Below are positions 35,418-44,179 of a stretch of 64,000 bases of DNA, one piece after another (within the stretch, counting starts at the first letter, position 1; the number at the start of each line of letters is the position of its first letter). Below the pieces are notes generated by a model that worked only from the letters and a program-made list of their open reading frames with translations, had not been told where the DNA came from and did no database searches. This DNA is from Acidaminobacter sp. JC074. Lineage in GTDB: Bacteria; Bacillota; Clostridia; Peptostreptococcales; Acidaminobacteraceae. The translations under genes were made by a program, and so were the position numbers. The stretch lies in the NCBI RefSeq assembly GCF_022496765.1, contig NZ_VANV01000001.1, positions 62,001-126,000 on the forward strand, given 5' to 3'.

Positions 35418-35888
35418 TTAAATATAGTGAATTGTATAACCAAGCGATTCAATGAACCTTAACAAATCCTTGGTCTTAATGACAATGGTTTGGGTATTGA
35501 TATTCGGATGAAAACTCGAATATTCTGATTCTACTATTTGCTGGTCAAAATAAACAGTGACGTGTTTTTTACAATCATGAATCAGTCCCAGCGGTCCTAC
35601 TGAACCTGGTTTTAACTTAAGGTATTTATACAAGCGTTCTTCTGATGCAAAAGATAAGCCACTTGTCCCCAGGCTATCTGATAAATCCTTTAAATTTACC
35701 TGTCTGTCTTCTTGAAATACAAATAAGAAATGTTGCTTACCTTTTCGGTTTCTTAAAAAGAGATTCTTACAGTGGACACCTGGCAAGTGACTGGTATGTT
35801 GTTTTGCCTGATCTACTGTAAATACTGGAGGATGATCATAAACTTTAAAATCACATCCTGCTTCTTTTAACAAGTCAGTTACACTCAT
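35418..35888 (-). CDS. prolyl-tRNA editing protein (ProX/YbaK family)
   Basis: 156 residues of the YbaK/ProX free-standing trans-editing domain. YDHPPVFTVDQAKQ near residue 18, CKNLFLRNRKGKQHFLFV (about 40-57, with the catalytic Lys region), and KPGSVGPLGLIHD (about 94) are family hallmarks. These hydrolyse mischarged Ala- or Cys-tRNA(Pro). It overlaps the upstream GNAT gene by 4 bases. Confidence 0.9.
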   Translation of the reverse strand: MSVTDLLKEAGCDFKVYDHPPVFTVDQAKQHTSHLPGVHCKNLFLRNRKGKQHFLFVFQEDRQVNLKDLSDSLGTSGLSFASEERLYKYLKLKPGSVGPLGLIHDCKKHVTVYFDQQIVESEYSSFHPNINTQTIVIKTKDLLRFIESLGYTIHYI

Positions 35889-36382
35889 AGTTTCATCCTA
35901 TATACGTCTACATCTTCATTATACAGATTATCTTGTCTGTCAAAAGTCATCCCAATCTTTTTCATCACACCAATAGAAGCCTTGTTGTCTCTTAGTGCAA
36001 CTGCATAAATCTCATCTACATTTAAACTTCTTGCATAATCTAAAAGCCCAAGACACGCCTCAGTCATGATGCCCAACTTATGAAAGGCTTTTCTTAGCCT
36101 ATATCCGATTTCATAGCCACCAACTTCTTCATTTAATCTTAGAATCAGCCAACCGGCAGGCTGATCATTATAGTCAATCATCCATAAACCAAAGCCTGGA
36201 TGCTCCTTATAATAGGCTTGTCGCTTTTGTATGGTTTCTAAGACCTTTGTCATATCCGTTCCCTTGAAAGGTCCAGTAGAAATGTATCTCATAACCTCAG
36301 GGTCGTTGTTCATCTCATAAAGGTACTTAGCATCACTTTCTTCTATAGGTCTAATAACCAGTCTCTCTGTTGTATAAATCAT
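35885..36382 (-). CDS. GNAT acetyltransferase (RimJ/RimL type)
   Basis: 165 residues. N-terminal YTTERLVIRPIEESDA and C-terminal ALRDNKASIGVMKKIGM (acetyl-CoA pyrophosphate region) are typical of the ribosomal-protein-serine/alanine acetyltransferase group. Substrate unknown. It heads a short operon with ProX, the DUF3137-like and the DUF4269 genes. RBS AAGGAG. Confidence 0.88.
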   Translation of the reverse strand: MIYTTERLVIRPIEESDAKYLYEMNNDPEVMRYISTGPFKGTDMTKVLETIQKRQAYYKEHPGFGLWMIDYNDQPAGWLILRLNEEVGGYEIGYRLRKAFHKLGIMTEACLGLLDYARSLNVDEIYAVALRDNKASIGVMKKIGMTFDRQDNLYNEDVDVYRMKL

Positions 36383-36446
36383 ATATTACTCCTTAATTCA
36401 TTTTACCATATTTAAAAGTTAAAAAGATAGTTGTCCTTATAAGAGC

Positions 36447-36474
36447 CAAAAAAACTCCATTCATGGAATGGAGT
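36447..36474 (-). terminator. terminator of the BMP-like lipoprotein gene
   Basis: ACTCCATTC-CAT-GAATGGAGT (minus strand) followed by seven T. Confidence 0.85.
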
Positions 36475-36481
36475 CAAATAA

Positions 36482-38770
36482 TTAGTCTTCATAATACGGC
36501 TCGATGTATAAAGAACCATAGGTTACATCTTCAATTAATAAAAGAAGCTTTTCATGAACATCATCAGATAACTGACTTCTAGAGAATACCATCTCATTAG
36601 AACCTAAAGAAACATAATAATAAGGTTCAAAGTAACCATAATTGTAATTTTCAATGATGTTGTTAACCACTACATTCAGATCAAAGAAATGAGTCATTAA
36701 AGTGTTTTCATTGTTGATACCATACTCACTGTTAGAAATCATCATGTAGTCGTAGTCGCCTGATAAATCAACTAAAGTATTGCCAATATTTCCAGCATCA
36801 TGATAAAGGATGTCTACACCATCATTTTGTGCTTGTTCAGCTATATCTTTAGCGATACTTTCATTATCATCACTATCTGCCATAAAGGAAACAACTTCAA
36901 CACTTTCATCTGCATAGGCTGCACCACTTCTAAAACCATAGGCTATATTTCTAGTCTTATAATCATCCTGACCATAAACAAAACCAATCTTACCAGTCTC
37001 GGAAGATAAGGCTGCTACATAACCTGCGGCGAATGCTGGTTCTTCATCATAAACTTCTAAAGCTGCCATGTTAAATGGGAAGTAGTCTTCACCTTCAGAG
37101 AATAAGGCAACAATCTTAAAGTCCTCATAGAGTTCACCAATAGCCATTGCCGCTTCTTTTAGACGTCTGTCCTCAATAAAGACCATGTTGACACCATCTA
37201 CATAGAGTTTTTCCAAAACGGCCTGATTATCTTCATTTTCAAGTTTGTATACATCAAAGTCAATGCCTTGACCCTCAGCTGCACCTCTTATAATATCAGC
37301 TGTTTCTGAATCATCAATGGTCAAAAATACGATCTTTTCTAACTCTGGAAGGACTTCTTCTTCATAGGTCTCCTCATATGAATCATCATAACCCATGTAA
37401 GAAAGATTTTCATTGATCATCTCTACGATGTTCATTTGCTCTAAAGATGATTTGGCCTGATTAAGCGCAACATTTAAACCCATAACACCAAGGCCGTATT
37501 CGTTTTCAAATTGGCCCAAATCCTTAAATAAAGCTGAGAAACCTTGACCATTTTGTAACTCGTCAATGGCAGAGAATGCAGCATCTTTTAAGATTTTTTC
37601 TGCCTCTTCTTCATTTACAATCATCGGTGTTTCAAAATCAATGTAATCTAATACATGGATGAACTTGTCTTCATCGTAAGTAATCTCAACATCATCACCA
37701 ATAGCATTGATGGTATATTTAGCATTTAACTCAACTTCTGGATGATCCATATCCAAAGTCACACATTTTAAAACATCATTATGACCAATATAGATCTTCA
37801 CATGGAAATAATCATAAACCTCTTGTAACTCTTGATAAGAAACATCGTCTTGAAGTGTATTAAACTCTGATAAGAATGAATCGAAAAACTCATCCCAATA
37901 AGTATCAAAGTCTTGATTCACTGTTTGTCTAAGAGCTTCTAATTCTAATAGGTCTATCTCTACAAGTTCATAATCACCTGATTCAATGGCTTCATCTAAA
38001 AGCTTGTTGATTAAATCCTTATAAAACTCTTTTACTGATTCATCATTTTGCGCACTTTCAAAGTATGCTACATAAAGATTCATAATCTTAGCGATGTCAA
38101 ACTTATAATCATATACAAGGACATCTTCAGTAACTTCCTTGCCCTCTTTAACAAATGTCATTTCATCTTGAACACCTTCACTAAGTGTCTCTCTGAAGTG
38201 GTCATATAAAATCGACATTTCTGCATCTTGTCCATTTACTTCATATGCTTTCATTTCACTTAAGATGATGTTGAAGTACTTAGAATAATCAATTTCAGCT
38301 AAAACTTCCATATTCTCTTGCTCTAATAAAAGTTCAATGATTTTATCAAAGTCAAATACAAAAGTACCATCATAGAAATTGTCTACAGAGAAACCAAATC
38401 TTTTTAAGTTAAAAAATAGGTTGGTGTCCATTAAAGCTTTGTCTTTATAATCAATTAGATAATTGATTTTGTAGTCAAAGGCCCCTTGATCTAAATCAGA
38501 CTTAATCTTATAGTTGATGTTAAAACCCAAATTAGATAAAAGAGTTGTCTCAGCAGAACCAAACTCCCCTCTAGACAATGTATCCATAAGTGTTTCAAAT
38601 CCAATACCCATTTCCATATCAGCAGTCATATCTACTGAACCTGATGAAAACGTATTCATCATCGCTTGTGTTACATGTTCTTCTTTTGTAAGTGATGTAG
38701 TGATACCTGAATCACAAGAAATCAATGTAAAGCACATAATCATTATTAATAATATACTTATTTTTTTCAT
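36482..38770 (-). CDS. two-part lipoprotein with a BMP/PnrA-like C-terminal domain
   Basis: 762 residues. Signal peptide with lipobox LISC (C19). Residues ~20-490 are an acidic region of alternating helices and strands with no family I can name; it opens like DUF6612/LppX-type lipoproteins (threonine/serine-rich, then paired strands). Residues ~510-762 follow the BMP substrate-binding fold: EPAFAAGYVAALSSETGKIGFVYG, then GFRSGAAYAD and NDGVDILYHDAGNIGN. Parts are quoted only in fragments. No ABC genes are adjacent. Start 38770 is chosen for GGAG seven bases upstream. Monocistronic with terminator. Confidence 0.8.
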   Translation of the reverse strand: MKKISILLIMIMCFTLISCDSGITTSLTKEEHVTQAMMNTFSSGSVDMTADMEMGIGFETLMDTLSRGEFGSAETTLLSNLGFNINYKIKSDLDQGAFDYKINYLIDYKDKALMDTNLFFNLKRFGFSVDNFYDGTFVFDFDKIIELLLEQENMEVLAEIDYSKYFNIILSEMKAYEVNGQDAEMSILYDHFRETLSEGVQDEMTFVKEGKEVTEDVLVYDYKFDIAKIMNLYVAYFESAQNDESVKEFYKDLINKLLDEAIESGDYELVEIDLLELEALRQTVNQDFDTYWDEFFDSFLSEFNTLQDDVSYQELQEVYDYFHVKIYIGHNDVLKCVTLDMDHPEVELNAKYTINAIGDDVEITYDEDKFIHVLDYIDFETPMIVNEEEAEKILKDAAFSAIDELQNGQGFSALFKDLGQFENEYGLGVMGLNVALNQAKSSLEQMNIVEMINENLSYMGYDDSYEETYEEEVLPELEKIVFLTIDDSETADIIRGAAEGQGIDFDVYKLENEDNQAVLEKLYVDGVNMVFIEDRRLKEAAMAIGELYEDFKIVALFSEGEDYFPFNMAALEVYDEEPAFAAGYVAALSSETGKIGFVYGQDDYKTRNIAYGFRSGAAYADESVEVVSFMADSDDNESIAKDIAEQAQNDGVDILYHDAGNIGNTLVDLSGDYDYMMISNSEYGINNENTLMTHFFDLNVVVNNIIENYNYGYFEPYYYVSLGSNEMVFSRSQLSDDVHEKLLLLIEDVTYGSLYIEPYYED

Positions 38771-38829
38771 AACTACTCCTTCTAAATCCTCCGTCATTAT
38801 AACATATATTTTTATATAAAAATATAAGA

Positions 38830-39258
38830 TTAGATATTTTGTGATTCTATCATCAAATCCCTGTAGATTAAATCATTTCTATTTTTAAAACCAATAGATT
38901 CCCAAAAGCCATTACCAATTTCGTTGTCTTTAAATACAACCAAGGAAACCTTATTTATACCAATGATCTTAAGGGCAGCTATAACCTTATCTACAAGCTG
39001 TTTTCCAATACCACACCCCCTGTAGTTCGTATCAACAGTGGCATGATAAATATAGGCTCTTCTGCCATCATTCCCACATAGAATAACACCTACAATTTTA
39101 CCGTCTTTTTCATAAACAAAGTTGGTCTGTGGATTTCTTTTTAGAAATCTTTCGATGCCTTCATAAGAATCATCTAAAGATCTTAGGCCCATCCCTGCTG
39201 TTTTAGACCATAGGTCATAAACAGCCTCATAATCATCCATGTTTAATAAGCGAATCAT
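38830..39258 (-). CDS. GNAT acetyltransferase
   Basis: 142 residues. Acetyl-CoA-binding motif TNYRGCGIGKQLVDKVI (RGxGIG) near 75-90, and a C-terminal NGFWESIGFKNRND. N-terminal MIRLLNMDDYEAVYDLW is typical GNAT. Substrate unknown. Its start overlaps the kptA stop by 4 bases. Confidence 0.9.
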   Translation of the reverse strand: MIRLLNMDDYEAVYDLWSKTAGMGLRSLDDSYEGIERFLKRNPQTNFVYEKDGKIVGVILCGNDGRRAYIYHATVDTNYRGCGIGKQLVDKVIAALKIIGINKVSLVVFKDNEIGNGFWESIGFKNRNDLIYRDLMIESQNI

Positions 39259-39797
39259 TTATACTCCTTTATATAAGAAACGGGTACATGATTTGTTAAC
39301 CACACACCATTTTCAGAACAATAAAACACATAACCATCTTCATACATCCTACTAGCTTCCACTATGAGAATTACAGGAATGCCTCTTCTAGCACCTACCT
39401 TAGTGGCCGTTTCTAAGTCCTTACTCAAATGGACATGATGCCTTTTCATTTTTTGAATACCTGATGTTCTAATCTTCTCAACAAAGGCTTCTTTGGTGCC
39501 ATGATAAAGAATTTCAGGTGGTTTTATGGCCACAAGATTCAAACGAACTTTTACAGAGTGACCTTGATTGGCCCGGATAAACTTCATATCATCAGAAAAA
39601 GAGTACCTTGTCTTCTTATCTTCATCAACAATTCGTTTTAGTCTTTCAAAATCAAGTTTTTTACCATGCTTGTTTATTTTCTCAATAAGTTCCTCTACAG
39701 GACACCAACCTTCAGCATCTAACTCAATATCAATGACCTCAGGTTTATGTCTGAGTATCAATGATAAGAATATAGACATCTTATTATCATTTCTCAT
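39255..39797 (-). CDS. kptA: RNA 2'-phosphotransferase (Tpt1/KptA)
   Basis: 180 residues. LSLILRHKPEVIDIELDAEGWCPVEELI (quoted in part: LRHKPEVIDIELDAEGW) and the later LYHGTKEAFVEKI, HHVHLSKDLETATKVGARRG carry the R-H-x-P, H-G-T and H-x-H-L-S motifs of KptA. The enzyme removes a 2'-phosphate from RNA using NAD; its bacterial role is not settled since bacteria lack the eukaryotic tRNA-splicing step. RBS GAGGTGAT. Confidence 0.93.
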   Translation of the reverse strand: MRNDNKMSIFLSLILRHKPEVIDIELDAEGWCPVEELIEKINKHGKKLDFERLKRIVDEDKKTRYSFSDDMKFIRANQGHSVKVRLNLVAIKPPEILYHGTKEAFVEKIRTSGIQKMKRHHVHLSKDLETATKVGARRGIPVILIVEASRMYEDGYVFYCSENGVWLTNHVPVSYIKEYK

Positions 39798-39855
39798 TTT
39801 ATCACCTCATGACTACAATACCATATCTAAAAGGGATATGACAGTTCTAAAACAA

Positions 39856-39883
39856 GTAAAAACTAGAGACGAATCCCTAGTTT
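39856..39883 (-). terminator. terminator of the sigma-54 activator gene
   Basis: AAACTAG-N10-CTAGTTT followed by TTACTTGTTTT on the minus strand, overlapping the stop codon. Confidence 0.55.
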
Positions 39884-41215
39884 ATCAATTTTCTTATACA
39901 GTAGCGATCGATGCAATCCTAACATTTTTGCAGCCCTGCTTTTATTACCTGAACACTTTAGAACTGCCTTTTTTATTATTTCAGCCTCATAGACTTCTAA
40001 ATTAGATCTTAAATCTAAATCAAAAGATTTTGATTCTTCTTCTACTAGAATGTCTTTTGGTAAATTGTCAAATAACTGAGACGGATGGCTTGATAAAACA
40101 ACCAAACTTTCCATGCAGTTTCTAAGTTGCCTTACATTCCCCGGCCAATCATACTTATTGAGTACAAGCTTTACTTTCTTGGGAATATGGTTCAGATTTT
40201 TACTATACTTTAAATTAAACTCCTTAAAGAAATTATTAATAAGTAGGTCAATATCTTCTGGTCTTTCCCTTAAAGGTGGTAAGTTAAGAGAGATCACATC
40301 AAGTCTATAAAACAAGTCCTCTCTAAACCGACCTTGTTTTACAAGTTCTTTTAGGTCTTCATTAGAGGCCGATATGATTCTGACATCTACTCTTATATTT
40401 TCATTACCGCCAATTCTCTGAAACTGTCTTTCTTCTAGAACTCTAAGCAACTTGGCCTGCATAGCTAGCGGCATAGAAGCTATTTCATCTAAAAAGATCG
40501 TGCCACCATTTGCAAATTCAAACTTACCAGCTTTTCCTGATTTTAGCCCACCTGTAAAAGTGCCACCTTCATAGCCAAATAACTCTGATTCAATTAACTC
40601 AGCTGGAATACCACCACAGTTAATTTCAACAAAGGGACCATAAGACCTCTTGCTGGCATTGTGAATTGCATGAGCCAAATACTCTTTACCAGTTCCGCTT
40701 TCTCCCATGATGCTAACATTTGCCATACTCGAAGCGGCGATTCTTGCTTTTTTTATGATGACCTTCATACTTGAATCCTGTGTTAGTAAATCACTAAAAG
40801 TATATCTACCTCTCCCAACAGATGGCTCAGAGGTCAAGTCTCTTGAAAATGACTCGACTTGGTTATACATACAAGTTAAATCAGAAAGATCTTTAAACAT
40901 AATTGTACCAATGGCACCAACAATCTGATCACCACGTTTAATAGGCACGCGCGAAGTAATCATGGTCTTATTATCTACAACTTGTATGTTGCCTATTTCA
41001 GCAAGGCCACTTTCTAATACCTTATGAAGTCTCGTTGTCTTGATAACATCTTTTACATGCCTACCAATAGCATCTTCTTCCTTGATGCCCAGTACTTTTT
41101 CATATTTAAATCTCATGATGATGCCGTACTGATCAACAATAACCATGCCTTCATAAGCCTCTTCAATAAAGTCATCTATCATTTCAAGTTGTAATCTCAA
41201 TTCACTATTATTCAT
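39863..41215 (-). CDS. sigma-54-dependent activator, PAS-AAA+-Fis
   Basis: About 450 residues. An N-terminal PAS-type sensor (about 10-110, EEAYEGMVIVDQYGIIMRF) is followed by an AAA+ domain: Walker A GESGTGKEYLAHAIH, the sigma-54 contact loop GGTFTGG (the usual form is GAFTGA), Walker B GGTIFLDEI, arginine-finger region FREDLFYRLDV. A C-terminal Fis HTH ends SRAAKMLGLHRSLLYKKI. No REC domain, so it is probably ligand-controlled. The start is set by GAGG six bases before 41215 (41218 also possible). It lies at the downstream end of the CoA/ABC cluster, whose maoC gene has a perfect sigma-54 promoter, so it is the likely activator. Confidence 0.9.
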   Translation of the reverse strand: MNNSELRLQLEMIDDFIEEAYEGMVIVDQYGIIMRFKYEKVLGIKEEDAIGRHVKDVIKTTRLHKVLESGLAEIGNIQVVDNKTMITSRVPIKRGDQIVGAIGTIMFKDLSDLTCMYNQVESFSRDLTSEPSVGRGRYTFSDLLTQDSSMKVIIKKARIAASSMANVSIMGESGTGKEYLAHAIHNASKRSYGPFVEINCGGIPAELIESELFGYEGGTFTGGLKSGKAGKFEFANGGTIFLDEIASMPLAMQAKLLRVLEERQFQRIGGNENIRVDVRIISASNEDLKELVKQGRFREDLFYRLDVISLNLPPLRERPEDIDLLINNFFKEFNLKYSKNLNHIPKKVKLVLNKYDWPGNVRQLRNCMESLVVLSSHPSQLFDNLPKDILVEEESKSFDLDLRSNLEVYEAEIIKKAVLKCSGNKSRAAKMLGLHRSLLYKKIDKLGIRL

Positions 41216-41249
41216 CATCAACCTCATATAAGGTTATTTTTTTAACAAT

Positions 41250-41323
41250 AAAAAACAACCCCTGGCTTGGCAAAAGCATTCCTAAGTTGGTTATTTTGAG
41301 GATAAGTTAGGATACCGGGGTTG
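41250..41323 (-). promoter_or_regulatory. structured leader with terminator-like hairpin before the activator gene
   Basis: On the minus strand CAACCCC (from 41323) pairs with GGGGTTG (to 41256), with an added CC/GG after one bulged base. Inner helices TCCTAA/TTAGGA and TTAT/ATAA complete a long three-helix stem-loop, followed by six T. It lies between a sigma-70-like promoter and the activator start, so it may attenuate activator expression. No known riboswitch consensus was recognised. Confidence 0.55.
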
Positions 41324-41363
41324 ATTTCATTAATTTTATGTAATTTTTATAGCTTATACTATA

Positions 41364-41391
41364 AATATAATACATTTCTAAAAAAAATCAA
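41364..41391 (-). promoter_or_regulatory. promoter of the sigma-54 activator gene
   Basis: Minus-strand TTGATT (41391-41386) and TATATT (41369-41364), spacer 16. The leader to the ATG would be about 140 bases and includes the hairpin at 41250-41323. Confidence 0.5.
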
Positions 41392-41451
41392 TAGTTATTT
41401 CGATATTTTTTTAACAAAGTATCCTAAATCTCAATTCTAAACCATTTGCAT

Positions 41452-41474
41452 AAAGAAAAGCTCCATATAGGAGC
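41452..41474 (-). terminator. terminator of the CoA/ABC operon
   Basis: GCTCC-TATAT-GGAGC on the minus strand followed by TTTTCTTT, just after the stop of the last hydrolase gene. Confidence 0.6.
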
Positions 41475-41480
41475 CTTCTA

Positions 41481-42353
41481 TTATAAAAACTTCTCTAATT
41501 CTTCAACAACCATATCTAAATCATCTATGAATGGTGAATGACCACCCTCATGTAAAACATAAGTTGCATGGTCCATGGCCTTATAAATACCTTGCCCCAT
41601 TTCAAGAGGTACAACAAGATCGTTTTTACCTTGAAAGATTAGGGTTGGCAACTTCAGTTTACTGACCTCACCCGTGCCTTCAGTAACACCGTTGTGTTCA
41701 GATGATATGTTAAAGTACATCAAAGCATAATCTACATCTACTAAGTTTCTCTGTGTTAACATATCTTCTAAATAGTAATCATACATATCTTCATCAGGCT
41801 TTTTATTTGTATAAATAAGGGCATCCCATATGGCTCTAAGGGTTTCCTTATCTTTATTTTCATAAGCGTTAAGAATGGGGAGAACTTGAACAAAATCTTT
41901 TGCAAGCTCTTCTTTAGTTGTTAGAAAATCTCCTACAATTGCCTGTCCGTTCTCATCTTTTCTAAAAATCGGATAGCCTGATATTCCAACTGACTCAAAT
42001 AAAATCAGTTTTTCCACGTCGTCAGGATAATCAATACAGTACTGCATAGCGATACCGCCGCCTGTTGACCAGCCTGCTATGGTAAATTTATCGATCTTAA
42101 GGGCACTTACAAACGCTTTGATATCATCTGAAAAATCCTTTAAGTGATTCACAGGATTGATATAAGTCGATCCACCAAAACCTCTTAGATCGACAGCATA
42201 AACCTTCATATCTTTAGTTAATCTATCCATAAGCAAGTTATAATGTGCACTTGAAGTCATATTCCCATGAATAAGTATGACTACCTTGTCTCCATGCCCT
42301 TGCTCTCTGTATGCAATTGTTTCATGATCTAAACTAACAAACTTAAGTGCCAT
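41481..42353 (-). CDS. alpha/beta hydrolase
   Basis: 290 residues. HGNMTSSAHYN oxyanion-side loop (about 29), nucleophile elbow GWSTGGG (about 94), general acid region and catalytic His in EGGHSPFIDD near the C-terminus. The GWSTGGGIAMQYC form resembles esterases and C-C hydrolases rather than lipases. Last gene of the operon, so it probably acts on the same compound as the CoA enzymes, for example releasing an acid from an ester. Confidence 0.88.
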   Translation of the reverse strand: MALKFVSLDHETIAYREQGHGDKVVILIHGNMTSSAHYNLLMDRLTKDMKVYAVDLRGFGGSTYINPVNHLKDFSDDIKAFVSALKIDKFTIAGWSTGGGIAMQYCIDYPDDVEKLILFESVGISGYPIFRKDENGQAIVGDFLTTKEELAKDFVQVLPILNAYENKDKETLRAIWDALIYTNKKPDEDMYDYYLEDMLTQRNLVDVDYALMYFNISSEHNGVTEGTGEVSKLKLPTLIFQGKNDLVVPLEMGQGIYKAMDHATYVLHEGGHSPFIDDLDMVVEELEKFL

Positions 42354-42361
42354 ATAACCTC

Positions 42362-43561
42362 CTACATCTTAACGATAATAGCTGTTCCCATACCACCACC
42401 TATACAAAGTGATGCCAAACCATAAGTTGCTTTTCTCTTTTTCATTTCATGTATTAAGGTAACCAAAATTCTGTTGCCTGATGAGCCTACAGGATGACCT
42501 AGTGCTATAGCACCACCATTCACATTGGTGATTTCACTTAGCCATTCACGGTCTACCTCATGTTCCTTTATGAGTTCTTCCATAACGCCAAGCGACTGGG
42601 CTGCAAAAGCTTCATTTAGCTCAATTAAGTCCATATCTTTTAATTCAAGCCCCGCTCTTTTCAATGCCTGTCTTATGGCAGGTACTGGTCCCATTCCCAT
42701 AATGGTAGGATCCACACCACCTTGTCCAACAGAGATGATTTCACACATTGGATTTAATCCTTGTTTTTCAACCATAGCTTCACTAGCAACAATAACCATG
42801 CTGGCACCATCATTGATCCCAGATGCATTACCTGCCGTTACTGTACCATCTTTCTTAAAAGCCGGTCTCAGTTTAGCAAGTTTTTCAGATGTTGTCTTAT
42901 AGTTGACATATTCATCTGTATCAAACACAAGAACTTCTCTTCCAGGCTTTACTTCTACTGGAATGATTTCATCTTTAAATCTACCTTCATCAATGGCCTT
43001 AATAGCACGCTTTTGAGATGTGTAGGCAAAATCATCTTGAGCCTGTCTAGATATCTGATATTTTTCGGCAATGTTTTCAGCTGTAATCCCCATATGAATA
43101 TCATTAAAAGCATCTGTTAAGGCATCATAAATGATGTGATCCTCTTGTTTGATAGGACCAAGTTTTTGACCATTTCTAACCGAGCACGATGTGATGAAAG
43201 GGGCCCTTGACATGTGTTCTACACCACCTGCTACATAAAGGTTACCTAAGCCGGCCTTTACATTTGTAAAAGCATTGATGACCGTTTTCATTCCTGATCC
43301 ACAAACCATATTAAGTGAATAAGCAGGCACATGATCTGGAATCCCAGCCTTAATACTTACTTGTCTACCAACACCCTGTCTAAGACCAGCCGGTAAGATG
43401 TTACCAATGAGGACTTCATCTATTGCATTTACATCCACTGGTAAGTCTTTTAACATGGATGTCAAAACCTTTGCACCCACATCAGCAGGATGTTCTTTCT
43501 TCAAAGAACCTAAAAAACTGCCAATTGGTGAACGTTTTGCATCTAAAATATATACTTTCAT
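42362..43561 (-). CDS. acetyl-CoA acetyltransferase (thiolase)
   Basis: 399 residues, normal thiolase II length. N-terminal active-site Cys in NMVCGSGMKTVINA (about 87), His in NGGAIALGHPVGSSG (about 355) and second Cys in CIGGGMGTA (about 385). It cleaves acetoacetyl-CoA (or condenses two acetyl-CoA). With CoA-transferase, FabG and MaoC genes alongside, cleavage in a degradative path is the more likely direction. Confidence 0.94.
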   Translation of the reverse strand: MKVYILDAKRSPIGSFLGSLKKEHPADVGAKVLTSMLKDLPVDVNAIDEVLIGNILPAGLRQGVGRQVSIKAGIPDHVPAYSLNMVCGSGMKTVINAFTNVKAGLGNLYVAGGVEHMSRAPFITSCSVRNGQKLGPIKQEDHIIYDALTDAFNDIHMGITAENIAEKYQISRQAQDDFAYTSQKRAIKAIDEGRFKDEIIPVEVKPGREVLVFDTDEYVNYKTTSEKLAKLRPAFKKDGTVTAGNASGINDGASMVIVASEAMVEKQGLNPMCEIISVGQGGVDPTIMGMGPVPAIRQALKRAGLELKDMDLIELNEAFAAQSLGVMEELIKEHEVDREWLSEITNVNGGAIALGHPVGSSGNRILVTLIHEMKKRKATYGLASLCIGGGMGTAIIVKM

Positions 43562-43569
43562 AAATTCTC

Positions 43570-44145
43570 CTAGACCTTGTAATAAGCCACAAATTGTCTT
43601 GCATGCTCATCAACTAAGTCATGAATATTCAAATCAGTAAAAGAATCGCCTGTCATCAAGTATACAGTGTATGCACCTAAAATAGAGTTTATAAAAGTTA
43701 CTGCCATCATATCTGGCTTACCATTAATCACCTGTTTGTTCAATAAAATTGTAAAGTAGTCACTCAATACACTGGAAAGCTCTCTTGATAACTTTAACCT
43801 TACAAACTCTTGTTCATCGTCATGTAATCGCATCTGTATCTTATATATCTGCTCATTGTCAAAGCAAAACTGCAGATAGTTCCTTGCGATTCCTAGCATA
43901 CTGTCTTCAAAACTTTCATTGATCAACTCATCTATATCATGAGTTAAATCCAAATCTTTTACATAGTTTTCTGTTGTTTCTTGGAATAGCTTTTCCTTAG
44001 TTCCGAAATGTCTGAATAAAGTGAGTTCGTTAACACCTGCTTCTTGTGCAATAAGCTTTGTCGGGGTTGCATAATAACCTTGTTCTGAAAACAACTTCAA
44101 AGCAACCTTCATTATTTTATTTCTAGTTTCTGTTTTTCTTGCCAT
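43570..44145 (-). CDS. TetR/AcrR family regulator of the CoA cluster
   Basis: 191 residues. HTH at about 10-55 (IMKVALKLFSEQGYYATPTKLIAQEAGVNELTLFRHF, quoted in part: AQEAGVNELTLFRHF), then a helical ligand domain. It lies within the operon between a hydrolase and the thiolase. A perfect 8-4-8 palindrome over the start of the operon's sigma-70 promoter (52572-52591) is its probable operator. Effector unknown; a CoA thioester is typical for such clusters. Confidence 0.9.
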   Translation of the reverse strand: MARKTETRNKIMKVALKLFSEQGYYATPTKLIAQEAGVNELTLFRHFGTKEKLFQETTENYVKDLDLTHDIDELINESFEDSMLGIARNYLQFCFDNEQIYKIQMRLHDDEQEFVRLKLSRELSSVLSDYFTILLNKQVINGKPDMMAVTFINSILGAYTVYLMTGDSFTDLNIHDLVDEHARQFVAYYKV

Positions 44146-44179
44146 ATGTTCTCCTAACTAGTTATTATTATATCATATC

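Noticed and set aside
41264-41278. GG-N10-GC on the plus strand in the activator leader as a second sigma-54 promoter.
   Set aside because: The -12 part lacks TTGC and no plus-strand gene follows.
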